A stretch of 64,000 bases of DNA from Butyrivibrio sp. XPD2006 (GCF_000420865.1 NZ_ATVT01000007.1:158391-222390), one strand, 5' to 3'; positions 54,231 to 62,789 are shown, counted from the stretch's first letter. The notes: a model not told the origin generated them from the letters alone. A program made the numbers and translations.

Positions 54231-55160
54231 ATGGAAGCACTCACAGGTAATACCTTTTATTTTGATATTGAAGTCAAGCTGATGGAATGGATACAAAGCA
54301 CTCTTGGCCCCACAGGAGCAGGCATAGTCTCTTCCTTCTCAGCCCTGGGCGAGGAGTTCTTTTTGATACTGCTGCTTGCCTTCACCTACTGGTGCTACGA
54401 CAAGAAGGTCGGGGAGCGCATCGGCAGTGTACTTATTCTCGGAACTATAATAAATCCGCTTATCAAAAATATCTTCTGGCGAAGACGCCCGTACTTTGAC
54501 CACGAAACCATAGAATGTTACAGGCCTCTTGATAAGAAGCATGACCTGTACGACATTGCTGCGCAGGGTCTTTCCTTCCCCAGCGGTCACTCAACAAATG
54601 CAGCTATAGCTTTCGGTTTTATCGCACTGGAAGTCAAAAAGAGATGGGTCACAATCCTCTGCTGCTGCATCATTTTCCTGGTTGGTTTTTCAAGAGTTGC
54701 CGTCGGAGTGCACTATCCCACCGATGTTCTGTTCGGATGGATATCGGGTTTCTTCTGCATATGGCTTCTTGCTTTCCTAAGGAACAAGGTTCCCGAGGAA
54801 AAGACCTGGCTTCTTTATCTTGTTATCTTCCTGCTGTCATGCCTTGGGCTCTTTTACTGCAAGACAACGGACTACTTCACCTGCCTTGGGCTTGTCGGCG
54901 GAATCTACGGTGCCTTCGAATTCGAAAAGAGATTTGTTCATTTCAAAAATACAAAAAATCCTCTGATATGTATCATGAGGATTTTCTGTGGTGTTGCTGT
55001 TTATCTTATTCTTAATGCAGTTCTCAAACTGCCCTTTAACAAGGATTTCCTTGAATCAGGCACTCTGCTTGCAGGCGTTGTAAGGAGCATAAGGTATCTT
55101 ATCGTATCCTTCGTTACTGTCGGAGTTTACCCGTTTTCCTTCAGACTGACAGATAAGTAG
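54231..55160 (+). CDS. PAP2 family membrane phosphatase
   Basis: A 309-residue membrane protein with the three-part PAP2 active site: KNIFWRRRPY (near residue 82), FPSGHSTNAA (near 120) and SRVAVGVHYPTDVLFGW (near 158). Six core hydrophobic helices are followed by an extension of about 110 residues with three or four more helices. Enzymes of this type remove phosphate from lipid phosphates such as undecaprenyl pyrophosphate or phosphatidic acid on the outer side of the membrane. The ATG at 54231 follows GAGGAAAAT; an upstream in-frame ATG lacks a ribosome site. Converges with the MFS gene. Confidence 0.92.
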   Translation: MEALTGNTFYFDIEVKLMEWIQSTLGPTGAGIVSSFSALGEEFFLILLLAFTYWCYDKKVGERIGSVLILGTIINPLIKNIFWRRRPYFDHETIECYRPLDKKHDLYDIAAQGLSFPSGHSTNAAIAFGFIALEVKKRWVTILCCCIIFLVGFSRVAVGVHYPTDVLFGWISGFFCIWLLAFLRNKVPEEKTWLLYLVIFLLSCLGLFYCKTTDYFTCLGLVGGIYGAFEFEKRFVHFKNTKNPLICIMRIFCGVAVYLILNAVLKLPFNKDFLESGTLLAGVVRSIRYLIVSFVTVGVYPFSFRLTDK

Positions 55161-55179
55161 ATCATCCATATCTCCTATT

Positions 55180-56271
55180 TTACAGACTGAACAACATTCC
55201 AAAAAGCGGTGAAAGCACTATCATCACCATTGAAAATGCAAAAGAATTAACCGACATAAGAGTTGCTCTCTGGTCTGATGGGATCATAGTATTCAGGAGA
55301 ATATCTGTCCTTACCTGAACGAAGTTGTCAGAGAACGCACCGATAAAACCTCCCACTATCATCAGATACAGATTTCCCGTAAATACAGACGCAAATGCAA
55401 GCGCAACACCTGCCGTAGAGATCACTGCAATCTTTGAATATCTCTTTTCCGGAAAATACTCCGTCGCCTTGGCGCCTATTGCCGCGCCCATTCCCATAAC
55501 AAACAGAACCGGTCCGAGCCAGAAGTTGCTAAGGCCCATACCCGGGAGCCTGGCCTGTAAAAAGAACAGGATCAGTATATCAACCGCACCGATCAGGGAA
55601 TTGAACAGTATAATGAGTCTGGCCTTTCTGTTATTTCTAATGAAAGCTGCGCTTTCCGAAATTACCTTTTTAAATCTGTCAGATGCTTTGCTGACGTTTT
55701 GAAGATCTGTCTTTACATCAACCAGTGAAAGAGCTATGAGTACCGAGATAGCGCCTACCACTGTATCAATCATGTTAGCTCTTTTATATCCAAGGAAAAG
55801 TGCAAATCCCGCAAGCAGCGTTCCTACAGAGCCAAATATCTGATAGATCATAAGGTCTGTTGCTGCAAACTTATCGTACTCACTCTCTATTCCTGCTTCT
55901 TTGAGACTGTCATAGGCAAGAGCCTCTCTGGTTCCCGATGCCAGGTTATAACTGAGTGCATTTACCGCGATTGCCAAAGCCACCGTGAAGAAATCTTTAG
56001 ACACGATCATCAGCAACGAAGAAATAATAACCATTACCCTTCCTGCCACCATGGTCTTTCTTCGGCCAAAGACATCCGAGATAACCCCCGAAGGAATCTC
56101 AAAGGTAAGACTTGTTATGTGAAAGATACTCTCTAAAAGCCCTATCTCTACCGTACTAAAGCCTCTTGCGGCAAGCAGTGCCACCCAGGCTGCACCTGCT
56201 ATGGCAAGGCCGGATACGGCATCTATGCCAAGCAGTTTGTTTATTTGTGATTTAGCTGTTTTCTTATCCAT
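55180..56271 (-). CDS. MFS transporter, probable drug efflux
   Basis: A 363-residue major facilitator with about ten to eleven hydrophobic segments, slightly short for a 12-helix pump. The loop 2-3 motif reads GVISDVFGRRKTMVAG (near residue 63), and ASGTREALAYDSL lies near residue 112, as in macrolide/tetracycline-like MFS pumps of clostridia. The start ATG at 56271 is seven bases after AAGGAGA. Upstream is a leader reading frame with its own ribosome site, a terminator hairpin and a segment able to mask this ribosome site (see 56301-56445). That control layout, not the protein alone, suggests a ribosome-targeting antibiotic as inducer or substrate. Confidence 0.85.
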   Translation of the reverse strand: MDKKTAKSQINKLLGIDAVSGLAIAGAAWVALLAARGFSTVEIGLLESIFHITSLTFEIPSGVISDVFGRRKTMVAGRVMVIISSLLMIVSKDFFTVALAIAVNALSYNLASGTREALAYDSLKEAGIESEYDKFAATDLMIYQIFGSVGTLLAGFALFLGYKRANMIDTVVGAISVLIALSLVDVKTDLQNVSKASDRFKKVISESAAFIRNNRKARLIILFNSLIGAVDILILFFLQARLPGMGLSNFWLGPVLFVMGMGAAIGAKATEYFPEKRYSKIAVISTAGVALAFASVFTGNLYLMIVGGFIGAFSDNFVQVRTDILLNTMIPSDQRATLMSVNSFAFSMVMIVLSPLFGMLFSL

Positions 56272-56300
56272 AAAAAAATCTCCTTAGTCTTCATGATTTC

Positions 56301-56329
56301 AAAAAGAATAAGGAGATAATGTCTCTTAT
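56301..56329 (-). terminator. Attenuator hairpin upstream of the MFS gene
   Basis: Minus-strand ATAAGAGA pairs with TCTCCTTAT (one bulged C, 5-base loop), followed by TCTTTTT. Its 3' arm (56308-56317, ATCTCCTTAT) is also complementary to the ribosome site of the MFS gene (56278-56286, TAAGGAGAT). A further small hairpin, ACCGA/TCGGT, is at 56342-56359. Confidence 0.65.
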
Positions 56330-56361
56330 ATATTTCAGATAACCGATGTTTCTGTCGGTTT

Positions 56362-56445
56362 TTACCTAAAAAAGAGCGCACTATCCCCGTAAACAGCTAA
56401 AACGTTACCTTTCATCAGATGAAGGTTAGTTGTTTTCCAGGTCAT
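56362..56445 (-). CDS. Leader peptide of the MFS gene (27 aa)
   Basis: Reading frame of 27 codons starting MTWKTTNLHL and ending GDSALFFR, with a good ribosome site AAAGGAGA nine bases before the ATG and an upstream promoter. The coding part contains its own fold (ACCTTCATC/GATGAAAGGT). It ends 33 bases before the attenuator stem. Position and size fit a ribosome-stalling leader; the peptide is not one I recognise. Confidence 0.6.
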   Translation of the reverse strand: MTWKTTNLHLMKGNVLAVYGDSALFFR

Positions 56446-56478
56446 CTATGTGCTCTCCTTTCGTAGTTTTCTCTAATC

Positions 56479-56507
56479 AATTTAACACTGTTTATGCATG
56501 TTGTCTA
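56479..56507 (-). promoter_or_regulatory. Promoter of the leader-MFS transcript
   Basis: Minus-strand TAGACA (56502-56507), 17 bp, TAAATT (56479-56484), about 33 bp before the leader ATG. Confidence 0.45.
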
Positions 56508-56524
56508 TCTGTTTCAGCTTTTTG

Positions 56525-57190
56525 TCACAGGAACATCAGACTTACACCAATCAGTATCTGGCCTGCATAGTACAGAACAATGTTTAATATCCTAAAGCTT
56601 TCCCTGAACTTTTTCCCGAAAGTGTTGATGATAAGAACGATATCACTTATGAGAAAAAGAACTGCTCCAAGGGCGAAAATGATCGTGAACGCCGATGGAG
56701 ATGCCACGAGATTGCCCACAGCCACTGCATTCATAAGCATGATGGCGCCGATATAGACGACACCGAATATCTTAAAAGGAAGCTTTGCCGTAATATTCTT
56801 AAACAGCCATAGGATAAGAAACCCTGCCAAAGCGAGACCTATGGCAATACAAGCCTTCCAGTTGACAGACATCTCGAGAATGGCGATGAGATACACAATG
56901 TGCCCCGCCAGAAAAACCAGAATACCGATCAAAAAAGCAAGCTGCCCTCTCTTCTTGAAAATGAATCTGAGATTCAGCAGGATATCTGCGATAAATCCTA
57001 GAATCAGTCCACAGACAAGAAGCTCGGCCACATTCCCTCCGGGGCTGTTAAGGACTCCAATCAGGACAAAACAAAGAGAAGCAAAAGCTTTCCAGACATC
57101 CGCCCATACATAGCTCTCTTTCATCTCAGCTCTCAGAAAAACAGTTGCAAATACAACACATAAAGCAGTCAGGATTATGACTTGCAGCAT
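56525..57190 (-). CDS. YhhN family membrane protein (lysoplasmalogenase-like)
   Basis: A 221-residue membrane protein with eight hydrophobic segments. Family landmarks: DVWKAFASLCFVLIG near residue 32, GLILGFIADILLNL near residue 60, a central HIVYL, and GAVLFLISDIVLIIN near residue 178. Animal and some bacterial YhhN/TMEM86 proteins cleave lysoplasmalogen; Butyrivibrio-type anaerobes do make plasmalogens, so this function is plausible but inferred. Third gene of an operon with the SGNH hydrolase and acetyltransferase (21-bp gap, ribosome site AAAGGAG). Confidence 0.85.
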   Translation of the reverse strand: MLQVIILTALCVVFATVFLRAEMKESYVWADVWKAFASLCFVLIGVLNSPGGNVAELLVCGLILGFIADILLNLRFIFKKRGQLAFLIGILVFLAGHIVYLIAILEMSVNWKACIAIGLALAGFLILWLFKNITAKLPFKIFGVVYIGAIMLMNAVAVGNLVASPSAFTIIFALGAVLFLISDIVLIINTFGKKFRESFRILNIVLYYAGQILIGVSLMFL

Positions 57191-57211
57191 ATTTTGTCTC
57201 CTTTACTCCGG

Positions 57212-57874
57212 TCAGGCTGATGGATATTTATCCGGATCATTCTCATCTGCCTGGATCCTCTGAATATGTTCCCAGGCCTCTGCATCGATCTCTTTTCCCG
57301 CATAATACTTATTGCGATCCTCTTCTGTGATCTTTCTGATAACACGGCAGGGATTGCCTGCTGCCACGCACCACTCAGGAATGTCTTTTGTCACTACGGA
57401 TCCTGCTCCTATTACGGAGTTTGCACCTATGGTCACTCCCGGGCAGATAACAACATTTCCGCCAACCCAGACGTTATCGCCTATAGTTACATCTATGCCG
57501 TACTCGTACATTGTATTTCTGGTAGCGGGATGAATGGGATGCCCTGCTGTATAAATGGCCACATTGGGCGCCATCTGTACATTATCGCCGATGCGGATCA
57601 TTCCCACATCCAGCATGGTGCAGTTATAGTTTGCAAAAAAGTTCTTGCCTATTTCTATATGAGTTCCATAGTCGCAGTAAAAGGGCGGATTTACCAAAGA
57701 GTTTTCTCCGATCTTTCCAAACAGCTCACTGATAATCTTTCTGATGGAATCAAAATCAGATCTATCCATTGTGTTGAGCTTCTGCGTGATACGGCGTGCA
57801 ACCTTCTGCTCTTCGAACACTGCATCATCGGAGATGTAAACAATGCCCTGATCTCTTCTCTCTATGTTATTCAA
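57212..57874 (-). CDS. Sugar O-acetyltransferase, hexapeptide-repeat (LacA/Maa/NodL type)
   Basis: A 220-residue left-handed beta-helix acetyltransferase that moves an acetyl group from acetyl-CoA to a sugar hydroxyl. Motifs: FYCDYGTHIEIGKNFFANYN, catalytic His in YTAGHPIHPATR, and repeats VTIGDNVWVGGNVVICPG, VTIGANSVIGAGSVVTKD, ending AAGNPCRVIRKI. I place the start at TTG 57874, eight bases after AGGAGG; this TTG overlaps the stop of the esterase gene (TTGA). Frames further upstream lie within that gene and do not resemble the family. A cap domain of about 50 residues precedes the repeats as usual. Confidence 0.88.
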   Translation of the reverse strand: MNNIERRDQGIVYISDDAVFEEQKVARRITQKLNTMDRSDFDSIRKIISELFGKIGENSLVNPPFYCDYGTHIEIGKNFFANYNCTMLDVGMIRIGDNVQMAPNVAIYTAGHPIHPATRNTMYEYGIDVTIGDNVWVGGNVVICPGVTIGANSVIGAGSVVTKDIPEWCVAAGNPCRVIRKITEEDRNKYYAGKEIDAEAWEHIQRIQADENDPDKYPSA

Positions 57875-58821
57875 AATCCAATCCTCCTGATCTCTCTCAC
57901 AAGGTTCTCTGCATATATTTCGCATCCAAGACAATTGGGATGAAGGTTGTCAAGGAAATACTCAGGCAAATGCGGAACCAGCTTCATTCCGTCTATTATC
58001 TTTACATTTCCATATCTACCGGCTATTTCTTTTACCTTCTCGCAGAAAGCCATAAGTGTAGGTATGCCTTCAACCGAGTCGCCTCTCCAGATTGGAGATA
58101 TACATAGGATTGGAATCTCATGTCCGTAAATGCTTGTGAGAGTTTCGTAGTACTCTTCAACTGCAGTCATATCCTCATCGCCGTACTGGTTGGTTCCCAG
58201 AGCAACGATTATCTTATCGGGATCATAGCCCTCCATCTTCATAAGAGAACCCTTGTCATATATGTAGCCACCGATACCCTGATTCACAATCTCATAATTA
58301 AGAAGTCTGTTTGCCACGCTGACATAGGTGCAGGAAGATCTTAAAGGTCCATATCCCTGAGTTATGGAATCCCCCAGCCAGAGAACTTTTTCATTCTTTT
58401 TAGCTCTTTGTACAGGTGAATCCGCTTTAAAATTCCTGATCAGAGCTGTGGCATCAGCAGGAAGATAAATGATCACATTCTTTTTACCCTCGGGAAGCTC
58501 CCAGGTAATGGTGCCTGTATCCAAGACATCTTTTACATAAGTAATTGCAGTAACAAGACCATCTACTACAAGTTCAAAAGAATCCGGTGATCCCTTCCAG
58601 ATTATCTTGTAGTCAAAGGATATCTCTTTGGCCTCTGTTGTAAACTCAAGTGTCTTGGCATTGGATGCAGTGCATCTCTCAAACCAGAAATCAAACACTT
58701 TCTCGAAATAGTCGATCTGCTTCTGTGAGTACTGGAAGGCTTGAATATAGCCGTCATCAGTCTCCTTAAACTCGTACGCCCCAAAGTACAAGTCTTTTAA
58801 TTCTTCGTTTGTCAAAACCAT
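57871..58821 (-). CDS. SGNH/GDSL hydrolase with N-terminal beta domain
   Basis: A 316-residue predicted cytoplasmic esterase. The first 135 residues form a strand-rich domain (FSYKIIWKG-type strands, no signal peptide), followed by the SGNH catalytic domain: block I LWLGDSITQGYG (nucleophile Ser near residue 151), block II Gly in NQGIGG, block III VALGTNQYGDE, block V DNLHPNCLG (catalytic Asp and His). The layout resembles two-domain carbohydrate esterases that remove acetyl groups. It is translationally coupled to a sugar acetyltransferase with the opposite activity. Start ATG follows GGGGGAAGAG; an extended -10 promoter is at 58850-58858. Confidence 0.86.
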   Translation of the reverse strand: MVLTNEELKDLYFGAYEFKETDDGYIQAFQYSQKQIDYFEKVFDFWFERCTASNAKTLEFTTEAKEISFDYKIIWKGSPDSFELVVDGLVTAITYVKDVLDTGTITWELPEGKKNVIIYLPADATALIRNFKADSPVQRAKKNEKVLWLGDSITQGYGPLRSSCTYVSVANRLLNYEIVNQGIGGYIYDKGSLMKMEGYDPDKIIVALGTNQYGDEDMTAVEEYYETLTSIYGHEIPILCISPIWRGDSVEGIPTLMAFCEKVKEIAGRYGNVKIIDGMKLVPHLPEYFLDNLHPNCLGCEIYAENLVREIRRIGF

Positions 58822-58849
58822 TTACTCTTCCCCCAACGTAATTTATTTA

Positions 58850-58858
58850 ATTATACCA
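58850..58858 (-). promoter_or_regulatory. Extended -10 promoter of the SGNH operon
   Basis: Minus-strand TGGTATAAT, about 30 bp before the SGNH start; no clear -35 box. Confidence 0.5.
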
Positions 58859-58873
58859 TGATGAATGACGCGC

Positions 58874-60442
58874 CTACAGCAGTGGTGCGATAAATTTAAG
58901 CAGTGCTCCCACGACCTTGTAGGCTATATTTTCATGAGCTATAGTCTCCTTTGTTACCTCGCGGCATTTCGAAAGCGTATCATTGAAATCATAGACAATG
59001 TCAGCAATACAAGGCACCTTATAGAGATATGTCGCGCACTCAAAGTGATGATAAAGACTCCTGTAATCGAGATTTATGGTTCCGACGACAGCTCTTTTGC
59101 CATCGCTGACACAGACCTTGGCATGGACAAAGCCCGGTGTGTACTCATATATCTTGACGCCGGAATCAGTAAGTTCGCTGTAATGAGATTTTGCAAGAGC
59201 GTAGGCCAGTTTCTTGTCCGGGATTCCGGGCAGAATAAGCCTTACATCAACTCCCCTCTCGGCTGCGTATTTGAGCGCTGTCAGAAGCTCACCGTCCAGA
59301 ATAAGGTAAGGTGTCATGAAATAGACATAGTCCGTTGCCCTGTTTAAGATGTCCATGTAGACAGTCTCTCCCACCTTGTCCTCATCCAAAGGACAGTCAC
59401 CGTAAGGAACAACAAAGCCTTCTGTCTCAGGGTAGTCTGTTGGTTCAAGGAACTTGGAATCAAATGAAGGCTCAGGCTCTGTCAGATTCCACATCTGCAA
59501 GAACATAAGAGTAAAGCTCCTTACTGCTTCACCCTTTAGCATAACTGCAGTGTCTTTCCAGTGCCCAAACATTTTCTTGTGGTTTATATACTCATCTGCA
59601 AGGTTCACTCCGCCATTGAAGGCAACTTTGCCGTCAATTACAAGAATCTTCCTGTGATCTCTGTTATTGTAATGGGAGGATAAAAACGGTGCGATAGGCG
59701 CAAACATCTTAGCCCTGATTCCGAGGGCTTTAAGGCGCTTTGGGTAGTCATGCGGAAGCAAGGTTATCTCGCACATTCCGTCATACATAACCCTAACATC
59801 AACGCCCTCCCCAGCCTTTCTTGCAAGAACCTCCAGTACCTGTCCCCACATGTAGCCTTCCTCGATAATAAAGTATTCAAGGAAGATAAACTTTTCAGCT
59901 TTTTCAAGTTCTTCCAAAAGGGCTTTGAATTTGTCTTCGCCGAGCGGAAAATAAGTAACTTCAGTATTAGTATAAACAGGGAATTTTCCGCTTCTGTTCA
60001 GGTACCTGACGAGGTCGTCCGTACCGTAAGCATCGCCTTTCAGCTTTTCTATTACTTCTTCATCCTGCATGAGGGTATCTTCAGAGATTTTTATCATCTC
60101 CTCAACTCTCTTGCGCGTCCTTCGATGGCCCAGATTGGATGTGGTAAAAGCAAGAAGCGCGACGCCGAAGAGCGGCACCAGAGCAATAACCGCCAGCCAT
60201 GTAAGCTTAGCCGAAGCGTCCATTCGATTATTGAACAGATATATGACCATTGCATATGCAAATATGATTTCAAGCACAGCGTAATAAGGGATGTACTTCT
60301 CAAGCCATCCAAAGAGAGTGATATATAAAAAGACCTGTGCCACAAGAAACAGAAAGATCAGTATAAACCGGCTGAAAAATATCCGCAGAATACCGAGCTT
60401 GCTGTGGGTGCTCAGCCTTATTCCGCCTTCCGAGTCCATCAT
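58874..60442 (-). CDS. cls: Cardiolipin synthase
   Basis: A 522-residue membrane phospholipase-D-type enzyme that joins two phosphatidylglycerols into cardiolipin. Two N-terminal transmembrane segments (about 18-45 and 45-90) precede two HKD motifs: HYNNRDHRKILVIDGKVAFNGG near residue 250 (given in part: DHRKILVIDG) and HAKVCVSDGKRAVVGTINLD near residue 430. Both His-Lys-Asp triads are present. Length is normal for Cls. The start ATG directly follows the stop of the inositol-phosphatase-like gene, with GGAGG inside that gene. Confidence 0.93.
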   Translation of the reverse strand: MMDSEGGIRLSTHSKLGILRIFFSRFILIFLFLVAQVFLYITLFGWLEKYIPYYAVLEIIFAYAMVIYLFNNRMDASAKLTWLAVIALVPLFGVALLAFTTSNLGHRRTRKRVEEMIKISEDTLMQDEEVIEKLKGDAYGTDDLVRYLNRSGKFPVYTNTEVTYFPLGEDKFKALLEELEKAEKFIFLEYFIIEEGYMWGQVLEVLARKAGEGVDVRVMYDGMCEITLLPHDYPKRLKALGIRAKMFAPIAPFLSSHYNNRDHRKILVIDGKVAFNGGVNLADEYINHKKMFGHWKDTAVMLKGEAVRSFTLMFLQMWNLTEPEPSFDSKFLEPTDYPETEGFVVPYGDCPLDEDKVGETVYMDILNRATDYVYFMTPYLILDGELLTALKYAAERGVDVRLILPGIPDKKLAYALAKSHYSELTDSGVKIYEYTPGFVHAKVCVSDGKRAVVGTINLDYRSLYHHFECATYLYKVPCIADIVYDFNDTLSKCREVTKETIAHENIAYKVVGALLKFIAPLL

Positions 60443-61216
60443 TTAAGCCTCCTTAAAGCATGTTGGAATCTCTTTTACGCCTCTGCTCATGCAAAGCGCC
60501 GATGAAGCCCCTGTGTATGAAAGTGGATTGCCTTCTACGTCTGTGACGCTGCATCCGGCTTCCTGTGCGATTAGGGCAGCTGCTGCGTAATCCCAGATCT
60601 GTATCTTAAGCTCAAAGTAAAGCCCGCACCTTCCGATGGCGACGCAGCACATATCCCAGGCTGCAGTTCCGGATCTCCTGAGGTCCACGCATAGCGGAAG
60701 GAGTTTTTTTGCTATGTCAAAAGACTTATCTCTCAGCTCCTCATAATATGGCGCAGTGCCAAAGCACGATAGCTGCTCGGACAAAGGAGCCTCAGAGGAC
60801 ATTATCCTCTCCCCATTCATGTATGCTCCTTCTCCTGCGATGGCAGAGAACATCATGTCATCGTAAGGGTTGTACACTACCGCCATGTAGGGCTTTCCGT
60901 CTCTCAGAAGGCCGATGGACACTACTGAAGGCCTGTATTCATAGATGAAATTGGAAGTTCCGTCTATCGGATCAATAACAAAGCAGTATCCCTTTGCCAT
61001 CTTGGATGAGAACTCATCCTGTCCGTCCTCTTCTCCGAGAAACTCTGCTTCCGGAAGAATGTCTTTTAACTTATCCACAAGAAACCTCTGGACCTTCTCA
61101 TCCGTCTCGGTGACGAAATTCGCGTGTCCCGATTTCTCCATGATCTTGGGGCGTCTGGCAGTGAGCAGAATGTCTCCCGCTTCCCGCGCTGTCTGTTTGA
61201 TATCTTCTATTGTCAT
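60443..61216 (-). CDS. Inositol monophosphatase family protein (SuhB-like)
   Basis: A 257-residue Mg-dependent phosphatase of the inositol monophosphatase/CysQ family. Motifs: FVTETDEKVQRFL, GEEDGQD (metal Glu), VIDPIDGTSNFIYEY near residue 82 (metal Asp pair) and the C-terminal IWDYAAAALIAQEAGCSVTD (metal Asp). All metal ligands are present. Substrate could be inositol phosphate, 3'-phosphoadenosine phosphate or another sugar phosphate. It is followed immediately by cls, and the nucleoside phosphorylase gene ends 21 bp upstream, so the genes are likely co-transcribed. Confidence 0.9.
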   Translation of the reverse strand: MTIEDIKQTAREAGDILLTARRPKIMEKSGHANFVTETDEKVQRFLVDKLKDILPEAEFLGEEDGQDEFSSKMAKGYCFVIDPIDGTSNFIYEYRPSVVSIGLLRDGKPYMAVVYNPYDDMMFSAIAGEGAYMNGERIMSSEAPLSEQLSCFGTAPYYEELRDKSFDIAKKLLPLCVDLRRSGTAAWDMCCVAIGRCGLYFELKIQIWDYAAAALIAQEAGCSVTDVEGNPLSYTGASSALCMSRGVKEIPTCFKEA

Positions 61217-61237
61217 TATGTGGTGGTTCCTTTCCTG

Positions 61238-62008
61238 TTAGTCTGTGTATTCCTTCAGTACGTCCAGTCCCAGCAGCAAAGCCTTTTCGTGAGAACCTGT
61301 TCCAAAATCTCTTACATCATATTCATGAACATTTGCCAGAGAGTCCGCTGTAAAGAGGAACTGTCCATAGCTTGCTCCGCGTTTTCTGCATACTGCGGCA
61401 AGTGAAGCACACTCCATTTCAACAACAGAGCATCCTTCCTCTAAACGATATTTTACCATGTCTTTTGTCTCTCTGAAAAATGCATCCGTAGTCCAGGTTG
61501 TACAAGTCACAAATGGAAGATCATGTTTATTAAAGCACCTCTCAATGGCTGCTACCGGCTCTTTATCCAGCTCGATAAACCTTGAAGCCGGAAGATAATG
61601 GTAGGATGTGCCTTCAGCCCTGAGAGCTTTTATAGGAACAATAAAGACATTCTCCGGAAGATCTGCAAGAACTCCGCATGAGCCTACGGCAATTATCTTT
61701 TCACACCCGCAGCTTATGAGGCAGTCAATGAGGGAAGCTGCTCCCGGAGCCCCTATCAAAGACTGTACAAGGCATATATCCTCATCCTCTTCATGAAGAA
61801 CATAGATCTTAACTGTATGTGAAACAGTGATAAAATTCTCTGCCACCTCAGCATTATGCTCCTCTGCAAATTTTGACACCACATCTCCCAAAAATGTAAA
61901 CAGGCACTTTTTCGGAAGGCGAAGCTCCGGCCAGTCGTGGTTCGGAGTTATAACCTCTGCCGAATGATCATCGTATTCAAGTATTGGTATCTCATTCTTA
62001 ATTATCAT
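61238..62008 (-). CDS. Nucleoside phosphorylase (uridine phosphorylase-like)
   Basis: A 256-residue PNP/UDP phosphorylase family enzyme, which splits a nucleoside with phosphate to base and ribose 1-phosphate. Motifs: IIAVGSCGVLADLPENVFIV (phosphate loop side), TTDAFFRETKD and the nucleoside-binding VVEMECASLAAVCRKRG near residue 200. Length fits uridine phosphorylase-like members. Substrate specificity is not clear. Ribosome site GGGAGGAC; 18 bp after the GNAT gene. Confidence 0.85.
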   Translation of the reverse strand: MIIKNEIPILEYDDHSAEVITPNHDWPELRLPKKCLFTFLGDVVSKFAEEHNAEVAENFITVSHTVKIYVLHEEDEDICLVQSLIGAPGAASLIDCLISCGCEKIIAVGSCGVLADLPENVFIVPIKALRAEGTSYHYLPASRFIELDKEPVAAIERCFNKHDLPFVTCTTWTTDAFFRETKDMVKYRLEEGCSVVEMECASLAAVCRKRGASYGQFLFTADSLANVHEYDVRDFGTGSHEKALLLGLDVLKEYTD

Positions 62009-62026
62009 TTAATGTCCTCCCTCTGC

Positions 62027-62575
62027 TTATAAAAACAGGACCATATTTATCTCATCGAAGTATGTGCCGTCTTTTAGCTTGAATGCTCTGAGAGTCTTGC
62101 CCATCTCTTTAAATCCCATCTTCCTGTACAGGGCAAGACCTTTTTCGTTGTCTTCATATGCTCCCAGCTCTATCTGTTCAAAGCCCATTTCTCTTGCCTT
62201 TGCGATGGCCTTTTCCATCAGGATCGTTCCAAGTCCGCACCCAGTGTACTCCTGAACCAATGCTATTGCAAAATCGCATCTGTGCTTTAGTTTGATATGG
62301 TTTCTGTTACGGGAAATCGAGCAGTTACCAACAGCTCTGTCACCGTCGAATGCAGTGAACCATACGCGGTCATCCGCTTCAAGCACGAAGTTTATGATCT
62401 CTTTTTCTTTATCAAGTGTTGTCTGAATCTCCTCGGGGTATCTTACAAGGAAGTGCGTTTCCTCAGCTGTCTTTATCATATAGTCCAGCATTGCCTGCGC
62501 GTCTTTCTCCTCAGGAGATCTGAGTGTAAGTTCTCTTCCGTCCTTTAATGTGATTCTCTCTGCTTCGATTTTCAT
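62027..62575 (-). CDS. GNAT family N-acetyltransferase
   Basis: A 182-residue acetyltransferase. The acetyl-CoA binding motif Q/RxxGxG/A appears as YTGCGLGTILMEKAIAKARE near residue 105, followed by FEQIELGAYEDNEKGLALYR and KMGFKEMGK, typical for RimI/Spt-like GNAT enzymes. The ATG at 62575 has AAGGAGGG five bases upstream. An in-frame ATG at 62644 lies before the terminator stem, which the frame would cross, and was rejected. Upstream control region: promoter 62790-62818, leader peptide 62667-62756, terminator 62595-62633. Substrate unknown; the control region suggests drug modification. Confidence 0.85.
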   Translation of the reverse strand: MKIEAERITLKDGRELTLRSPEEKDAQAMLDYMIKTAEETHFLVRYPEEIQTTLDKEKEIINFVLEADDRVWFTAFDGDRAVGNCSISRNRNHIKLKHRCDFAIALVQEYTGCGLGTILMEKAIAKAREMGFEQIELGAYEDNEKGLALYRKMGFKEMGKTLRAFKLKDGTYFDEINMVLFL

Positions 62576-62594
62576 AATTTCCCTCCTTTTTGTA

Positions 62595-62633
62595 TAAAAA
62601 AAGACCTTATCAAACATGTGCTTGATAAGGTCT
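62595..62633 (-). terminator. Attenuator/terminator upstream of the GNAT gene
   Basis: 12-bp stem AGACCTTATCAA/TTGATAAGGTCT with an 8-base loop, followed on the minus strand by TTTTTTT. It lies between the leader peptide and the GNAT ribosome site, so transcripts must read through to express GNAT. A competing small hairpin, ACTTTC/GAAAGT, lies at about 62648-62665. Confidence 0.85.
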
Positions 62634-62666
62634 AAAGTATACATAATACTTTCTTCTCTGAAAGTT

Positions 62667-62756
62667 CTACCTCATCTCACATGGTAAACAAAACTCCTGA
62701 TTGATATTCACGAGCATTGTAGGGACCATTCTGTTGACGAGATTTGTATTTGTCAT
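62667..62756 (-). CDS. Leader peptide upstream of the GNAT gene (29 aa)
   Basis: Reading frame of 29 codons starting MTNTNLVNRMVP and ending CLPCEMR, preceded by AGGAGG with a long 12-base spacer and by a near-perfect promoter. It ends 34 bases before the terminator stem. I do not recognise the peptide. The arrangement fits ribosome-mediated attenuation. Confidence 0.5.
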   Translation of the reverse strand: MTNTNLVNRMVPTMLVNINQEFCLPCEMR

Positions 62757-62789
62757 ATGGTGAACTTTCCTCCTAAATAATTAGTTGTA

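Noticed and set aside
62576..62644. 23-residue N-terminal extension of the GNAT protein
   Set aside because: Its codons are the terminator stem and T-run; the ATG at 62575 has a strong AAGGAGGG site.
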